This document shows positions 48,249 through 57,040 of a DNA stretch of 64,000 bases, piece by piece (within the stretch, counting starts at the first letter, position 1; each line of letters opens with the position of its first letter). The stretch is from NCBI RefSeq assembly GCF_016458235.1, contig NZ_JAEMHK010000002.1, positions 62,001 through 126,000 of the forward strand. Direction: 5' to 3'. The position numbers were made by a program, and so were the translations under genes. The notes beneath the pieces are model-generated. The model saw only the letters and a program-made list of their open reading frames with translations, ran no database searches and was not told the origin of the DNA. This stretch comes from Geomonas propionica. GTDB lineage: Bacteria; Desulfobacterota; Desulfuromonadia; Geobacterales; Geobacteraceae.

Positions 48249-49252
48249 ACACCCTCGATGACCGCCCCGCAGCCGGGGCAGGTGCCATTGCACAGAAGAT
48301 TCTTTTCCACCAGATAACCGTGCCTCTTAATTAGCAGGGAGCCACAGAAAGAGCAATAGCTGTTTTCGCCGCCCTCGCCCGGGACGTTCCCTTCGTACAC
48401 GTAGCGCAGCCCCGCCTCCCGGCCGATACGGCTGGCAAGACGCAGGGTTTCCAATGGGGTGCGCGGTTGGTCCGTCAGGCGGTGCGTCGGGTAGAACTGG
48501 GTCACGTGCCAGGGGGTCTCCACTCCCACCTCCGTGGCGATGAAGCGGGCGAGGTCGCGCAGCTCCGTTTCCGAGTCGTTGCGGTTTGGGATCACCAAGG
48601 TGGTGAGCTCGACCCAGATGCCGTGCCGCTTGTAATCACGGATGCAGTCGAGCACCTCCCCGAGCGAAGCACCCACCACCTCGCGATAGAAGGCGTCGGT
48701 AAACCCTTTGAGGTCTATATTGGCCGCATCGAGGTAGGGAGCAATGGCGGCCAGTGCATCGGGGGTTATGTAGCCGTTGGTGACGAATATGTTCCTAAGT
48801 CCCGCCGCCTTGGCCAGCTGAGCCGTTTCGTAGGCGTACTCGAAGAAGATGGTCGGCTCGGTGTAGGTGTACGCGATGGAGCGGCATCCCGTCGCCAGAG
48901 CCCGTTCCACCACCTTTTGGGGCTCCACGAAACTGCCTGAGCGTTCGACGGCCGCTTCATCAGGCTGGGCGATGGTGTAGTTCTGGCAGTGCAGGCATCT
49001 GAAATTGCACCCCACCGTAGCCAAGGAGTAGGAGCGGCTCCCCGGCAGCAGGTGAAACAGGGGCTTTTTTTCGATCGGATCGACGTGTTCGGCAACGAGA
49101 TTGCCGTACACCAGGGTATACAACACGCCGTCGCGGTTCTCGCGAACCCGGCAACGACCACGCTGCCCCGACGCGATCAGGCAACCGAAACGGCACAGTC
49201 CGCACCGTACCCGCTGCCCGTCAAGCTTCTCGTAGAACATAGCCTCTTTCAT
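48239..49252 (-). CDS. amrS: AmmeMemoRadiSam-system radical SAM enzyme
   Basis: The 337-residue product starts with a zinc-type knuckle (CGLCRFGCLI) and carries the radical SAM site CNFRCLHC in GCNFRCLHCQNY. The continuing sequence, with SIAYTYTEPTIFFEYAYETA and NIDLKGFTDAFY, is that of the AmrS protein found with AmrA and AmrB. The reaction of that system is not established. The C-terminus holds another four cysteines (CSFCG ... CPGCG). amrA and amrB are not in the window. A PAS kinase gene is coupled downstream. Confidence 0.9.
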   Translation of the reverse strand: MKEAMFYEKLDGQRVRCGLCRFGCLIASGQRGRCRVRENRDGVLYTLVYGNLVAEHVDPIEKKPLFHLLPGSRSYSLATVGCNFRCLHCQNYTIAQPDEAAVERSGSFVEPQKVVERALATGCRSIAYTYTEPTIFFEYAYETAQLAKAAGLRNIFVTNGYITPDALAAIAPYLDAANIDLKGFTDAFYREVVGASLGEVLDCIRDYKRHGIWVELTTLVIPNRNDSETELRDLARFIATEVGVETPWHVTQFYPTHRLTDQPRTPLETLRLASRIGREAGLRYVYEGNVPGEGGENSYCSFCGSLLIKRHGYLVEKNLLCNGTCPGCGAVIEGVWM

Positions 49253-49701
49253 GCCGCACCTCCGATTCAGACGGCGGGTAAATTAGCGAGCGCAAATATA
49301 GCATTTAACGGAGAAAAATTCCAGCGGAAATTTAGGGAGATGCATAGTGACACCCCGATATCGTATACACACCGTCAAACCATCGTTCGACGAAATCGGG
49401 GGTGAATATTTTTTTCGGCGCCGCTCCCATTTTACGCAAAGGTCAACAACCAGGCCCTGGAATGGCATACCTTTGTTTGATAACCGGAAATAGCCAGTAT
49501 TACCAAGCACATGCACCTGAGAATCGCGATGAAGTTGACAAGAAAAAATGAAATGTTTTAAAATGAAGAATCAGAAAAGGGAGGAGGAGATAAAGCTAAA
49601 CTACTGTTTTAGGTCACTTTTTCTAAAAAATAGCACTTGACCAACGCTATGTGTTCTATATATTGTCAAAATCAAAATATCCGCTTGAGGAGAAACAAAA
49701 C
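49253..49701. other. AT-rich intergenic region with hairpin and promoters
   Basis: About 450 bp of lower-GC sequence between amrS (minus) and the zinc-ribbon gene (plus). It holds a hairpin with arms CACCCCGAT (49351-49359) and ATCGGGGGTG (49395-49404) followed by TATTTTTTT, which looks like a plus-strand terminator. A candidate promoter TTGACA-N18-TAAAAT lies at 49535-49564 and a second one at 49637-49664 precedes the zinc-ribbon gene. No coding frame is supported. Confidence 0.5.
49637..49664 (+). promoter_or_regulatory. promoter of the zinc-ribbon gene
   Basis: TTGACC (49637-49642) and TATATT (49659-49664) are 16 bp apart, ending about 37 bp before the ATG at 49702, which has GAGGAG upstream. 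Confidence 0.6.
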
Positions 49702-49854
49702 ATGAAATGCCCGCATTGTGACAACAAAGTAGGAATCGAGATCGACATGCATTCCGACGGCTACGCCAAGGACCTTCTGGAATGCAACTCCTGCGGTACC
49801 GTCTGGCTCGAGAAATCCGCCCAGATCATCACCGTGAGCAAGCAAGCCGCCTAA
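49702..49854 (+). CDS. 50-residue zinc-ribbon protein
   Basis: The ATG at 49702 follows TGAGGAGAAACAAAAC. The product is a single zinc ribbon: CPHCDN near the N-terminus and CNSCGTVW in the middle, separated by about 23 residues, and a short tail ending SKQAA. With its own promoter and a strong hairpin after it, it is a well-expressed small gene. Such ribbons bind nucleic acid or protein partners; no function is assigned. Confidence 0.75.
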   Translation: MKCPHCDNKVGIEIDMHSDGYAKDLLECNSCGTVWLEKSAQIITVSKQAA

Positions 49855-49862
49855 ACGGGAAT

Positions 49863-49883
49863 GGGGGCGCCGAAGGCGCCCCC
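49863..49883. terminator. perfect 9-bp hairpin between the zinc-ribbon gene and the glycosyltransferase
   Basis: GGGGGCGCC and GGCGCCCCC flank GAA; on the minus strand the loop closes as a C-UUCG-G tetraloop. No T-run follows, so strength is uncertain. Confidence 0.5.
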
Positions 49884-49903
49884 CCTCGCCGTCCCACTCC
49901 TCG

Positions 49904-51046
49904 CTAGCGGAGAGCGATCTCCGGCACGACTCCCCCCTCCCCCCCAACCAGCGCCGAAAAGAAGTCATCATAGACCGGAGCCATCCGCTCCCAATCGTAG
50001 CGCGCCACGTGTCCTCCCAGGTTTTCCCGCGTCGCTTCACTTCCGGTAAGCAGCGTCCTCAACCGGTCCACCAGGGACTCGTCGTCCCGGTACAGCACGG
50101 CCTCGACACTCCCGTTCGGCACATGTTCAGGATAGGCGAGCCGGTCCGGCAGCAGCGCCTGGCAACCGCAGTAAAGCGCCTGCACCACGCTGGCGCCGAA
50201 GAATTCCTGGCGCGAGGTCACCGGCAGGATGTCCGCCCGCCACAGCCAGTGGGCGTAGGCGCCGAAGCTCTCCTGGTAACCCCACTGCGCCACGCGGGCG
50301 CCGAGCCTCTCCCGCGCCTGTTTGAAAACGGCAGGCGCCCGGCCGAACGACTCCCCGAGCACCGCCACCCGAAACTCAACCCCCTCCTCGTCCAGTTGGT
50401 ACAACGCCTCGAAAAACTCCTCGGGCGCCTTGTCGTATTCCCAGCGGTGGTTCCAAAGCACCAGCGGCGCCTCCTGGTCTGGCCGCGCTTCGGAGCGAAA
50501 GGGCTCCAGCTTCTTAAGGTCCAGCCCCAGGGGGAGCACCCGGCATTTGCGCGCGATGGCCGGCACCGTCGCGAGATCGACGGCGTCGGGGAAACGCTTC
50601 AGGAAACCCGGGAGTTCTCCCAGGAAGGACTCCATGTGGTAGCGCGAGTTGAAAAGCACGGCGTCCGCGGCCAGGGCGCTCACGTAGTTGATGAAGGCGT
50701 AATGGAGGTCGCGCTGCTGCCCGGGATCGGGATCGCCGGGGGACCAGGGGTAGGTGAGCTGGTTTTCGTGGAAATAGATGGCGCTTGGGCAGCCGTCGCT
50801 GAGCGGCCTGGTCAGCGCCAGGAAGGTGGTCAGGTCGAGCATGTCGGTGGCGAGGATGAGGTCGGGGCGGTTGCCGGCGGCGAGGAAACGGTTGGCGAGG
50901 GTGACCGCGCCGCCGTGCATGCGCCATTTCCAATTGCGGCCGGCCAGTGTGAAGAGTTCTACCTCGTGGCGCGAATGGGCGGCGTACTCGGTGGCCCAGG
51001 CGGCGTGGGACCCGGTGCAGTAGGGTTCGACGAGGGCGATCTGCAT
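49904..51046 (-). CDS. DUF3524/GTDC1-like glycosyltransferase, possible tRNA-queuosine mannosyltransferase
   Basis: The 380-residue protein has the hallmark N-terminus of the DUF3524 family: LVEPYCTGSHAAWATEYAAHS, WKWRMHGGAVTLA, TDMLDLTTFLALTRPL and IYFHENQLTYPW, then RDLHYAFINYVSALAADAV and NSRYHMESFLGELPGFL. The C-terminal half is a GT4-type Rossmann domain (LPLGLDLKKLEPF, LWNHRWEYDKAP, PVTSRQEFFGASVVQALYCGC). The human member GTDC1 (QTMAN) mannosylates queuosine in tRNA-Asp, so a mannosyl-queuosine role is inferred; family members in bacteria may use other acceptors. It follows rodA by 40 bp as the last gene of the mre-mrd-rod operon. tgt and queA are 22 kb away in this window. Confidence 0.85.
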   Translation of the reverse strand: MQIALVEPYCTGSHAAWATEYAAHSRHEVELFTLAGRNWKWRMHGGAVTLANRFLAAGNRPDLILATDMLDLTTFLALTRPLSDGCPSAIYFHENQLTYPWSPGDPDPGQQRDLHYAFINYVSALAADAVLFNSRYHMESFLGELPGFLKRFPDAVDLATVPAIARKCRVLPLGLDLKKLEPFRSEARPDQEAPLVLWNHRWEYDKAPEEFFEALYQLDEEGVEFRVAVLGESFGRAPAVFKQARERLGARVAQWGYQESFGAYAHWLWRADILPVTSRQEFFGASVVQALYCGCQALLPDRLAYPEHVPNGSVEAVLYRDDESLVDRLRTLLTGSEATRENLGGHVARYDWERMAPVYDDFFSALVGGEGGVVPEIALR

Positions 51047-51086
51047 GGCATGCGCTCCTATTGGGCCGGGAAAGGCCCGGCGGTGG

Positions 51087-52187
51087 CTAAAACATGAAGC
51101 GCCGCATGCTGATGTTGAGCAGGATCCCCACCCCGACCATCGAGGTGACCATCGAGGTCCCCCCGTAGGAGAAGAAGGGGAGCGGTACCCCGACCACCGG
51201 CATCAGACCGATGACCATCCCCATGTTGATGGCGATATGCCAAAAGAGCATGGCGGTGACCCCGACGGCGAGGAGCGAGCCGAAACGGTCGTTGCATCTC
51301 TTGGCGATGCCCAGTCCCCACAGGATCAGGAACAGGTACAGGGTAAGCATGAGCAGGCAACCGACAAAGCCCCATTCCTCGGAGAAAACCGAGAAGGCGA
51401 AGTCGGTGTGCTGTTCGGGCAGAAAGCGCAACTGGGACTGGGTCCCCTGCATGAACCCCTTGCCGAAGGTGGCGCCGGAGCCGACCGCGATCTTGCTCTG
51501 GATGATGTGGTAGCCGCTCCCCAGCGGGTCGAGGTCCGGGTTCAGGAAGTTGTAGATGCGCTTTTTCTGGTAGTCGTGGAGCAGGAACCGCCAGGCGATC
51601 ACCACGGTTGGGACCGCGGCGGCGAAGATGGTCCCCAGGGCGGACCAGCGCACCCCGACGAACAGGAGCATGGTGCCGGCGATGAGGGAAACCAGGATCG
51701 CGGTGCCGAGATCGGGCTGCTTCATGATCAGCACGGCGGGGATGCCCAAAAGCAGCAGCGGCTGCACCAGTTCCTTCAAGGTAAGCCCCTTGAAGACCGG
51801 GTAGCGGCTGAAGAAGCGGGCGAAGGTCATGATGATGACGATCTTCATCGGCTCCGAGGGCTGCATGTTGAAGAACCCCAGGCTGATCCAGCGCGTGGCC
51901 CCCATGGTCGTCTTGCCGGCGACGAGGACCAGTACCAGCAGGATCAGCACGCCGCCGTAGAGCCAGTAGGCGAAGTCCTCGAGCATATGGTAGTCGAGGC
52001 TGCAGACGGTGAGGCACAGCCCAAGGCCCGCCACGATCCAGTAGAGCTGCTTTAGGTAGTACGGCGTGCCGATATCCCGGTACGAGGACGACGCACTGTA
52101 TATGTTGATCACCCCGAAGGCGGTGATGAGCAGCACCACCCCTAACAGGGTCCAGTCGAAGTTGGTGAATAGCCGTCTATCGAACAT
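51087..52187 (-). CDS. rodA: rod-shape peptidoglycan glycosyltransferase RodA
   Basis: RodA is the SEDS-family polymerase of the elongasome. The ATG at 52187 has GAGG 5 bases upstream and overlaps mrdA by 11 bp. The 366-residue product has about ten membrane helices and SEDS motifs such as WISLGFFNMQPSEPMK, KQPDLGTAIL, FSEEWGFVGCLL and VGVPLPFFSYGGTS. It pairs with PBP2 (MrdA) encoded just upstream. Confidence 0.97.
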   Translation of the reverse strand: MFDRRLFTNFDWTLLGVVLLITAFGVINIYSASSSYRDIGTPYYLKQLYWIVAGLGLCLTVCSLDYHMLEDFAYWLYGGVLILLVLVLVAGKTTMGATRWISLGFFNMQPSEPMKIVIIMTFARFFSRYPVFKGLTLKELVQPLLLLGIPAVLIMKQPDLGTAILVSLIAGTMLLFVGVRWSALGTIFAAAVPTVVIAWRFLLHDYQKKRIYNFLNPDLDPLGSGYHIIQSKIAVGSGATFGKGFMQGTQSQLRFLPEQHTDFAFSVFSEEWGFVGCLLMLTLYLFLILWGLGIAKRCNDRFGSLLAVGVTAMLFWHIAINMGMVIGLMPVVGVPLPFFSYGGTSMVTSMVGVGILLNISMRRFMF

Positions 52188-54228
52188 CTCTGCCTCTTTT
52201 ATCGCTACCCGGGGCGCTGCCTGCGGCCGGGGCCGGTTTGGTCGTTGCCGGGGCCGGTTTGGTCGTTGCCGGGGCCGGTTTGGTCGTTGCCGGGGCAGGT
52301 TTGGTCGTTGCCGGGGCGGGTTTGGTCGTTGCTGGGGCGGCGTCATCGGGTTCGGCCACCCCTTCGCCCCCTTCCTCTTCCGTGGGGGCCGCCTTGGGAA
52401 CCGGTTTCTTGATGACCCCCTTCCCCTCGAAGTAGGAGCGCAGGATTTTGCCGGCCACCGGTGCCGCCGCGGAGCCGCCGTGCTCGCCGTGCTCGACGAT
52501 AACGGCAACGGCGATCTCGGGCTTTTCAAAAGGGGCGAAGGAGACGAAGAGCGCGTGATCGCGGAAGCGGTACGGCACCGCCCCCTTGCTGTCGCGCAGC
52601 TTGACCACCTGGGACGAACCGGTTTTGCCCGCCACCTTGACCTCCCACAGCCGCGCGCTGCCGCCGGTGCCGTGCGCCTCGTTGACGACCGCCAGCAGCC
52701 CTTCCTTGACGAAGCGGTAGGTTGCCGGTTTCAGGCCGGTCTTACCCAGCACCTGCGGCGCGAAATCCTGCAGCACCTTGCCGTCCGAATCGACCACGCG
52801 CCTGACCAGGTGAGGCCGGAAGATGGTTCCCTCGTTGGCCACGGTGGCGATCATGGACGCGAGCTGCACCGGGGTGGTGAGCACGTACCCTTGGCCGATA
52901 CCGACCGGGAGGGTCTCGCCGGAATACCATTTCTTGCCGAAGCGCTTGAGCTTCCACTCCTGGGTCGGGATCACACCGCCCTTCTCGTTCTCCAGGCCGA
53001 TGCCGAGCGGCGCCCCCAGGCCGAAGAGCTTGGCGTACTTGGCGATCCGGTCCACGCCCAGGCGCTCGGCCAGCTTATAGTAGTAGACGTCGCACGATTC
53101 CCGGATCGACTTCTTCAGGTTCACTTCGCCGTGACCCTTGTGGTCCCAGCAGCGGAAGGTGGCGTTGCCGAACTTGTAGGAGCCGGTGCACTGGATGGTG
53201 GTGTGCTCGTCGATCAACCCCTCTTCAAGGCCGGCAATGGCGGTGATGATCTTGAAGGTGGAGCCGGGAGGATACATCCCCTTGAGCGCCTTGTTCTCCA
53301 GGGGGTGGCGCTCGTCCTCCAGGTACTTTTTCCAGACCTCGGGAGGCATGCGGCCGGTGAAATTGGCGGGGTCGAAGTCGGGGCTGGAGACGAAGGCGAG
53401 GATCTCGCCGGTGTTGACGTCCATGGCCACGGCGGCGCCGGCCTGGTCTCCCAGGGCCTTTTCGGCGGCCTTCTGCATCTCCAGGTCGATGGTGAGCATC
53501 ACGGTGTTGCCGACGCTGGAGCCGGTCTCCGCCACGGTGCGAAGGAAGCGGCCGCGGGCGTCCACCTCGATCTGGCGCCCGCCATCGGTGCCGTGCAGGT
53601 ATGACTCCCAGGCGCGCTCGATGCCGCTTTTGCCGACGTAGTCGCCGGCGTTGTAGTCGCGGTAGCGCTCCGAGTTCAATTCGTCCTCGGAAGCCTCGCC
53701 CAGGTATCCCAGCAGGTGCGAGGCGAGTGAGCCGTTGGTGTAGGCGCGGATCGGCTTCATCTCGATGTTGACCCCGGAGAGCGCGAGGCGGTTTTCTTCC
53801 AGGAACTCCATCTGGTCGCGGGTGATCCCGGAAGCGACCACCAGCGGGTAGTACTTGGCCCTCCCCTGCCCCTTGTTCCACTTGGTCTCGATTTCGGTGC
53901 GGTCCAGGTTGAGGTAATGGGCCAGGTTGTCGATCAGCTGTTCCTTGTTCTTGACGTCCTGCGGGATGACCGCGACGGAGAACGAGGGGGTATTGGAGAC
54001 TAGCACCTTGCCGTTGCGATCGAGGATGGCCCCGCGCGGAGCCGCCACCGGGACGAAGCGGAGCCGGTTGTTCTCGGATTGGTCGATCAGGTCCTCGGCG
54101 CTGATCACCTGCAGGTACCAGAGCCTCGACAGGAGCAGGAAGAACATGACACAGGCCCCAAGCGACAGGCCGATGATGCGACGGCCGCCCCCGTCGTCCT
54201 CGGGAAGGATGTTGTTGAGCGGTTTCAT
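52177..54228 (-). CDS. mrdA: penicillin-binding protein 2 with a repeat-rich tail
   Basis: PBP2 is the transpeptidase that works with RodA in lateral wall growth. The 683-residue product has an N-terminal membrane helix, a pedestal domain (YLGEASEDELN) and a transpeptidase domain with YPPGSTFKI (nucleophile Ser, about residue 325), the SCD-type second motif in SIRESCDVYYYK and AGKTGSSQV (KTG). The C-terminus is unusual: about 60 residues after the catalytic domain are low-complexity and contain five consecutive APATTKP heptads, encoded by 21-bp DNA repeats. It overlaps mreD and rodA. Confidence 0.97.
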   Translation of the reverse strand: MKPLNNILPEDDGGGRRIIGLSLGACVMFFLLLSRLWYLQVISAEDLIDQSENNRLRFVPVAAPRGAILDRNGKVLVSNTPSFSVAVIPQDVKNKEQLIDNLAHYLNLDRTEIETKWNKGQGRAKYYPLVVASGITRDQMEFLEENRLALSGVNIEMKPIRAYTNGSLASHLLGYLGEASEDELNSERYRDYNAGDYVGKSGIERAWESYLHGTDGGRQIEVDARGRFLRTVAETGSSVGNTVMLTIDLEMQKAAEKALGDQAGAAVAMDVNTGEILAFVSSPDFDPANFTGRMPPEVWKKYLEDERHPLENKALKGMYPPGSTFKIITAIAGLEEGLIDEHTTIQCTGSYKFGNATFRCWDHKGHGEVNLKKSIRESCDVYYYKLAERLGVDRIAKYAKLFGLGAPLGIGLENEKGGVIPTQEWKLKRFGKKWYSGETLPVGIGQGYVLTTPVQLASMIATVANEGTIFRPHLVRRVVDSDGKVLQDFAPQVLGKTGLKPATYRFVKEGLLAVVNEAHGTGGSARLWEVKVAGKTGSSQVVKLRDSKGAVPYRFRDHALFVSFAPFEKPEIAVAVIVEHGEHGGSAAAPVAGKILRSYFEGKGVIKKPVPKAAPTEEEGGEGVAEPDDAAPATTKPAPATTKPAPATTKPAPATTKPAPATTKPAPAAGSAPGSDKRGRDVR
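52226..52340 (-). repeat. 21-bp tandem repeat encoding the PBP2 tail
   Basis: GGTTTGGTCGTTGC on the plus strand occurs five times at intervals of exactly 21 bp (52235, 52256, 52277, 52298, 52319). The units encode APATTKP heptads in frame, so length changes would preserve the reading frame. Confidence 0.9.
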
Positions 54229-54707
54229 CGCGCCTCCTCTACCGGGAGCCTTACCCCGGAAAGCAGCGAGGCGATCAGCGCGTTGATGAGCGCCTGCGGC
54301 AGGAGCGCGGGCAGCAAGGAGGCGTACAGGCCGTTACCGACCGAGAAGACCAGAAGCAGCAAAAGGTTCAAGAGGGCACTCATGATAGTGGCTATGAAGA
54401 CGACCAGTACGAACAGGGCGCGGTTGTCGGTATAGAGACGGTCGGCGAGTTCGGACAGGAGCGTGTAGATGCAGAGATAGGAAAAGGCGTGCAGTCCCAG
54501 GTAGATGCCGCTGAAGCTGTCCTGCAATAGCCCCAGGGCGAACACGGCGACTCCGGCGAAGCGGTGCGGCAGCTTGAGTCCCAGGTACACCACCAGGATG
54601 ATGAGCAGGTTGGGCTGGAAAGGATCCAGCAGGTACCTGGGGAGGAGCGTCATCTGGAGCAGCAGGGCGCCGATGAGAATGGCCGCTATTTTGAGATAGG
54701 CGATCAC
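54225..54707 (-). CDS. mreD: rod-shape-determining protein MreD
   Basis: The 160-residue product is almost all membrane helix (about five), with LLPRYLLDPFQPNLLIILVVYLGLK and GLLQDSFSGIYLGLHAFSYL. It joins MreC and PBP2 in the elongasome. Its stop overlaps the mrdA start by 4 bases and it starts 24 bp after the mreC stop. Confidence 0.93.
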   Translation of the reverse strand: MIAYLKIAAILIGALLLQMTLLPRYLLDPFQPNLLIILVVYLGLKLPHRFAGVAVFALGLLQDSFSGIYLGLHAFSYLCIYTLLSELADRLYTDNRALFVLVVFIATIMSALLNLLLLLVFSVGNGLYASLLPALLPQALINALIASLLSGVRLPVEEAR

Positions 54708-54731
54708 TGCGTTGACCCGTGTTTGAGGATT

Positions 54732-55556
54732 CTACTCATCGCGCTGCTTGACCAGTACCAGCGCTTCTTCCAGCTTGCCGATGTTGACCAGCGGGCGCAC
54801 CTCGATGGTCTGGAACACGCCGTACTCCCCCTTTTTCACCATGGTGACCTCGCCGATGGGGAGCCCCTTGGGGAAGACGCCGCCGATACCGGAACTGATC
54901 ACGGTGTCGCCGACTTTCACGTCCTCGTCCTTAACGGTGAATTCGAGGGAGCAGCGCCCTCCACCGGCGCCGCGCACTACCCCGCGGGCGCGTGAGCGCT
55001 GAACGATGGCGGCGACGGCGCTGGCGTGATCGGTGAGCAGGAGCACCCGGGACGAGTGCGGCGCGACCTTGACCAGGCGGCCGACCACCCCGCCGATGGC
55101 CACCACCGGCATACCTTCCTGCAGGCCGTCGGCGCTGCCACGATCCACCACCAGGGTCTTGAACCAGGCCGAGCTGTCCTCGCCGATGACGGAGACCGCC
55201 AGGGAGGGTACCGCGACGCTCTCCTTGAGGTCGAGGAGCTGCTTGAGCCGCATGTTGGCGGCGACCGCCTCGTTGTCGGCGATGATGCGGGCGTTCAGGC
55301 GCTTGACGCTATTTCTGAGCTCAATGTTCTCGCGCCGCACGTCGATCAGGTCGACGTAGTTGTTCCAGATGTCACTGAAAAAGCCGGTCGCGCTGGCGGC
55401 GGAACCTGCCACCGGAGCGGTGATGCCCATTACGGTGCGCTCCACCGGGTTGGCGTGTTCCCTGTTCCGAAGATTGAGGGCGTAGGTCAAAAAGGCCGTC
55501 AGTAGAAGCAGGGCGGTCATCAGGAAGCGCCGGTAGCGGATCAGAAGGTTTTTCAT
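54732..55556 (-). CDS. mreC: rod-shape-determining protein MreC
   Basis: The ATG at 55556 is preferred (TGAGG upstream); a TTG three codons earlier is possible. The 274-residue product has one N-terminal membrane helix (about 9-27), a coiled coil and the two beta-barrel MreC core with VDRGSADGLQEGMPVVAIGGVVGRL and GDTVISSGIGGVFPKGLPIGEV. It activates PBP2. mreB, which often precedes mreC, is not present here; the upstream gene is rfbC-like with a terminator between. Confidence 0.94.
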   Translation of the reverse strand: MKNLLIRYRRFLMTALLLLTAFLTYALNLRNREHANPVERTVMGITAPVAGSAASATGFFSDIWNNYVDLIDVRRENIELRNSVKRLNARIIADNEAVAANMRLKQLLDLKESVAVPSLAVSVIGEDSSAWFKTLVVDRGSADGLQEGMPVVAIGGVVGRLVKVAPHSSRVLLLTDHASAVAAIVQRSRARGVVRGAGGGRCSLEFTVKDEDVKVGDTVISSGIGGVFPKGLPIGEVTMVKKGEYGVFQTIEVRPLVNIGKLEEALVLVKQRDE

Positions 55557-55563
55557 CGGCCTC

Positions 55564-55593
55564 AAAAATGGTTAGGGGGCACTGTGCCCCCTA
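55564..55593 (-). terminator. Rho-independent terminator between rfbC-like gene and mreC
   Basis: TAGGGGGCAC and GTGCCCCCTA arms with a single-base loop; on the minus strand TTTTT follows. It separates the rfbA-rfbC unit from mreC, whose promoter must lie nearby or rely on read-through. Confidence 0.8.
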
Positions 55594-55649
55594 GCGAAAA
55601 ATGACAATTCAAAATAGCAGAAAAAGTGTAGCGGCGGCAAGGAGCCGTC

Positions 55650-56138
55650 TCAATCGAGCTGGAACGGTGAGTCCACCAACTCCTCGTGGCGAATCTCGTC
55701 CACCGGCTCGCTCTTGCCCTGACCGGCGAAGAGACGGTTGGGCGCGTTGAAGACAATACCGTTCTCGGTGCCGACGTTGCGGTAGGCGTGCACCACGCCC
55801 GGCGGGACCACCACGATGGTCGGCGCGTCAACACCAGCGTACAGCACCTGCTTCACCCCGAAGCTCGGGGAGCCGGAACGGGTGTCCCAGAGGTAGACCT
55901 TGAAGTTGGAAGGTCCCAGGAAGCAGAAGTAGTCGGTTTGATCGACATGCTCGTGCGGCCCGCGGGCCACGCCCGGCTGGGTCATGGAGATGTAGGACAT
56001 GACCGGCATGATCTCCGGCTCCACTTCGTCGGAGCGGAACAGCTCGGAGAGCCACCCCCTCTCGTCCAGGAACTTCTTGAGCGGCTTGCACGTCACGTCG
56101 TGAATGCGCCCCTTGTTGAACTGCTGTACCGCGCTCAT
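55650..56138 (-). CDS. dTDP-4-dehydrorhamnose 3,5-epimerase-related (RmlC-like) protein
   Basis: The ATG at 56138 overlaps the rfbA stop (ATGA), so the two are coupled. The 162-residue protein has the RmlC-like cupin: [27 protein letters not shown] with a His of the active-site type, [32 protein letters not shown] and [13 protein letters not shown]. Members isomerise dTDP-4-keto sugars, so it probably acts on the product of the RfbA/RfbB route. Shorter than canonical RmlC (about 180), so a variant sugar isomerase is possible. Confidence 0.8.
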   Translation of the reverse strand: MSAVQQFNKGRIHDVTCKPLKKFLDERGWLSELFRSDEVEPEIMPVMSYISMTQPGVARGPHEHVDQTDYFCFLGPSNFKVYLWDTRSGSPSFGVKQVLYAGVDAPTIVVVPPGVVHAYRNVGTENGIVFNAPNRLFAGQGKSEPVDEIRHEELVDSPFQLD

Positions 56139-57040
56139 TGAACCACACCTCCGCCGCAAAGTTCCGTCTCGTTGTAAACCCGCTGCAGGTAGTCGCGGTA
56201 CGAGGATTTCGGTGTTTCGTCGATAACCTTGGCCATCGCCTTGCAGTCGAGGTACCCCATGCGCAGGGCGATTTCCTCGAGACAAGCGATCTTGAGCCCC
56301 TGCCGTGCCTCCAGCGTCCCGATGAAGTGGGAGGCCTCCAGAAGGCTCTGGTGCGTGCCGGTGTCGAGCCAGGCGATGCCGCGCCCCAGTCGCTCCACCA
56401 TCAGTTCGCCCCGTCCCAGGTACTCCCTGTTGATGTCGGTGATCTCGAGTTCACCCCGCGGCGAGGGCTTGAGCGCCTTGGCGATCTCAACCACGCGTGC
56501 ATCGTAGAGGTAGAGTCCGGGGACGGCGTAGTTGGACTTGGGGGCCGTCGGTTTCTCTACGATATCGAGCACCCGTCCTTCCTTGTCGAACTCGACCACG
56601 CCGTAGCGCTCGGGATCCTGCACATAGTAGCCAAAGATCTTGGCGCCGGAGCGGAACTGCGCCACAAGGCGGTCCAGTTCCATCTTGCCGTAAAAGATGT
56701 TGTCCCCGAGGATCAGGCATACCGGGCCGCCATCGATGAACTCTTCACCGATGAGAAAGGCCTGCGCGATTCCCTTGGGCTCGGGCTGCACCGCGTAGCT
56801 CAGGCGGATGCCCCAGCGCGACCCGTCTCCCAAAAGCGCTTCGAAACGGGGAGTATCCTGCGGAGTGGAGATGATCAGGATGTCCGAGATACCCGCCATC
56901 ATCAGGGTAGCCAGCGGGTAATAGATCATCGGCTTGTCGTACACCGGCTGCAGCTGCTTGCTGGCCACCATGGTCAGCGGGTAAAGTCTGCTCCCGGCAC
57001 CGCCGGCCAGCAGTATCCCCTTCTTTATTCCTTGCGACAT
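56135..57040 (-). CDS. rfbA: glucose-1-phosphate thymidylyltransferase
   Basis: RfbA makes dTDP-glucose from glucose 1-phosphate and dTTP, the first step of rhamnose and related sugar synthesis for surface polysaccharide. The 301-residue product has [46 protein letters not shown] and [17 protein letters not shown], the family signature. rfbC-like follows; rfbB and rfbD are not in the window. Confidence 0.97.
   Translation of the reverse strand: MSQGIKKGILLAGGAGSRLYPLTMVASKQLQPVYDKPMIYYPLATLMMAGISDILIISTPQDTPRFEALLGDGSRWGIRLSYAVQPEPKGIAQAFLIGEEFIDGGPVCLILGDNIFYGKMELDRLVAQFRSGAKIFGYYVQDPERYGVVEFDKEGRVLDIVEKPTAPKSNYAVPGLYLYDARVVEIAKALKPSPRGELEITDINREYLGRGELMVERLGRGIAWLDTGTHQSLLEASHFIGTLEARQGLKIACLEEIALRMGYLDCKAMAKVIDETPKSSYRDYLQRVYNETELCGGGVVQ

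Noticed and set aside
52188-52529. N-terminal extension of RodA rich in Arg, Pro and Gln
   Set aside because: This is the out-of-frame reading of the PBP2 repeat; RodA begins at the ATG at 52187 with a ribosome site.
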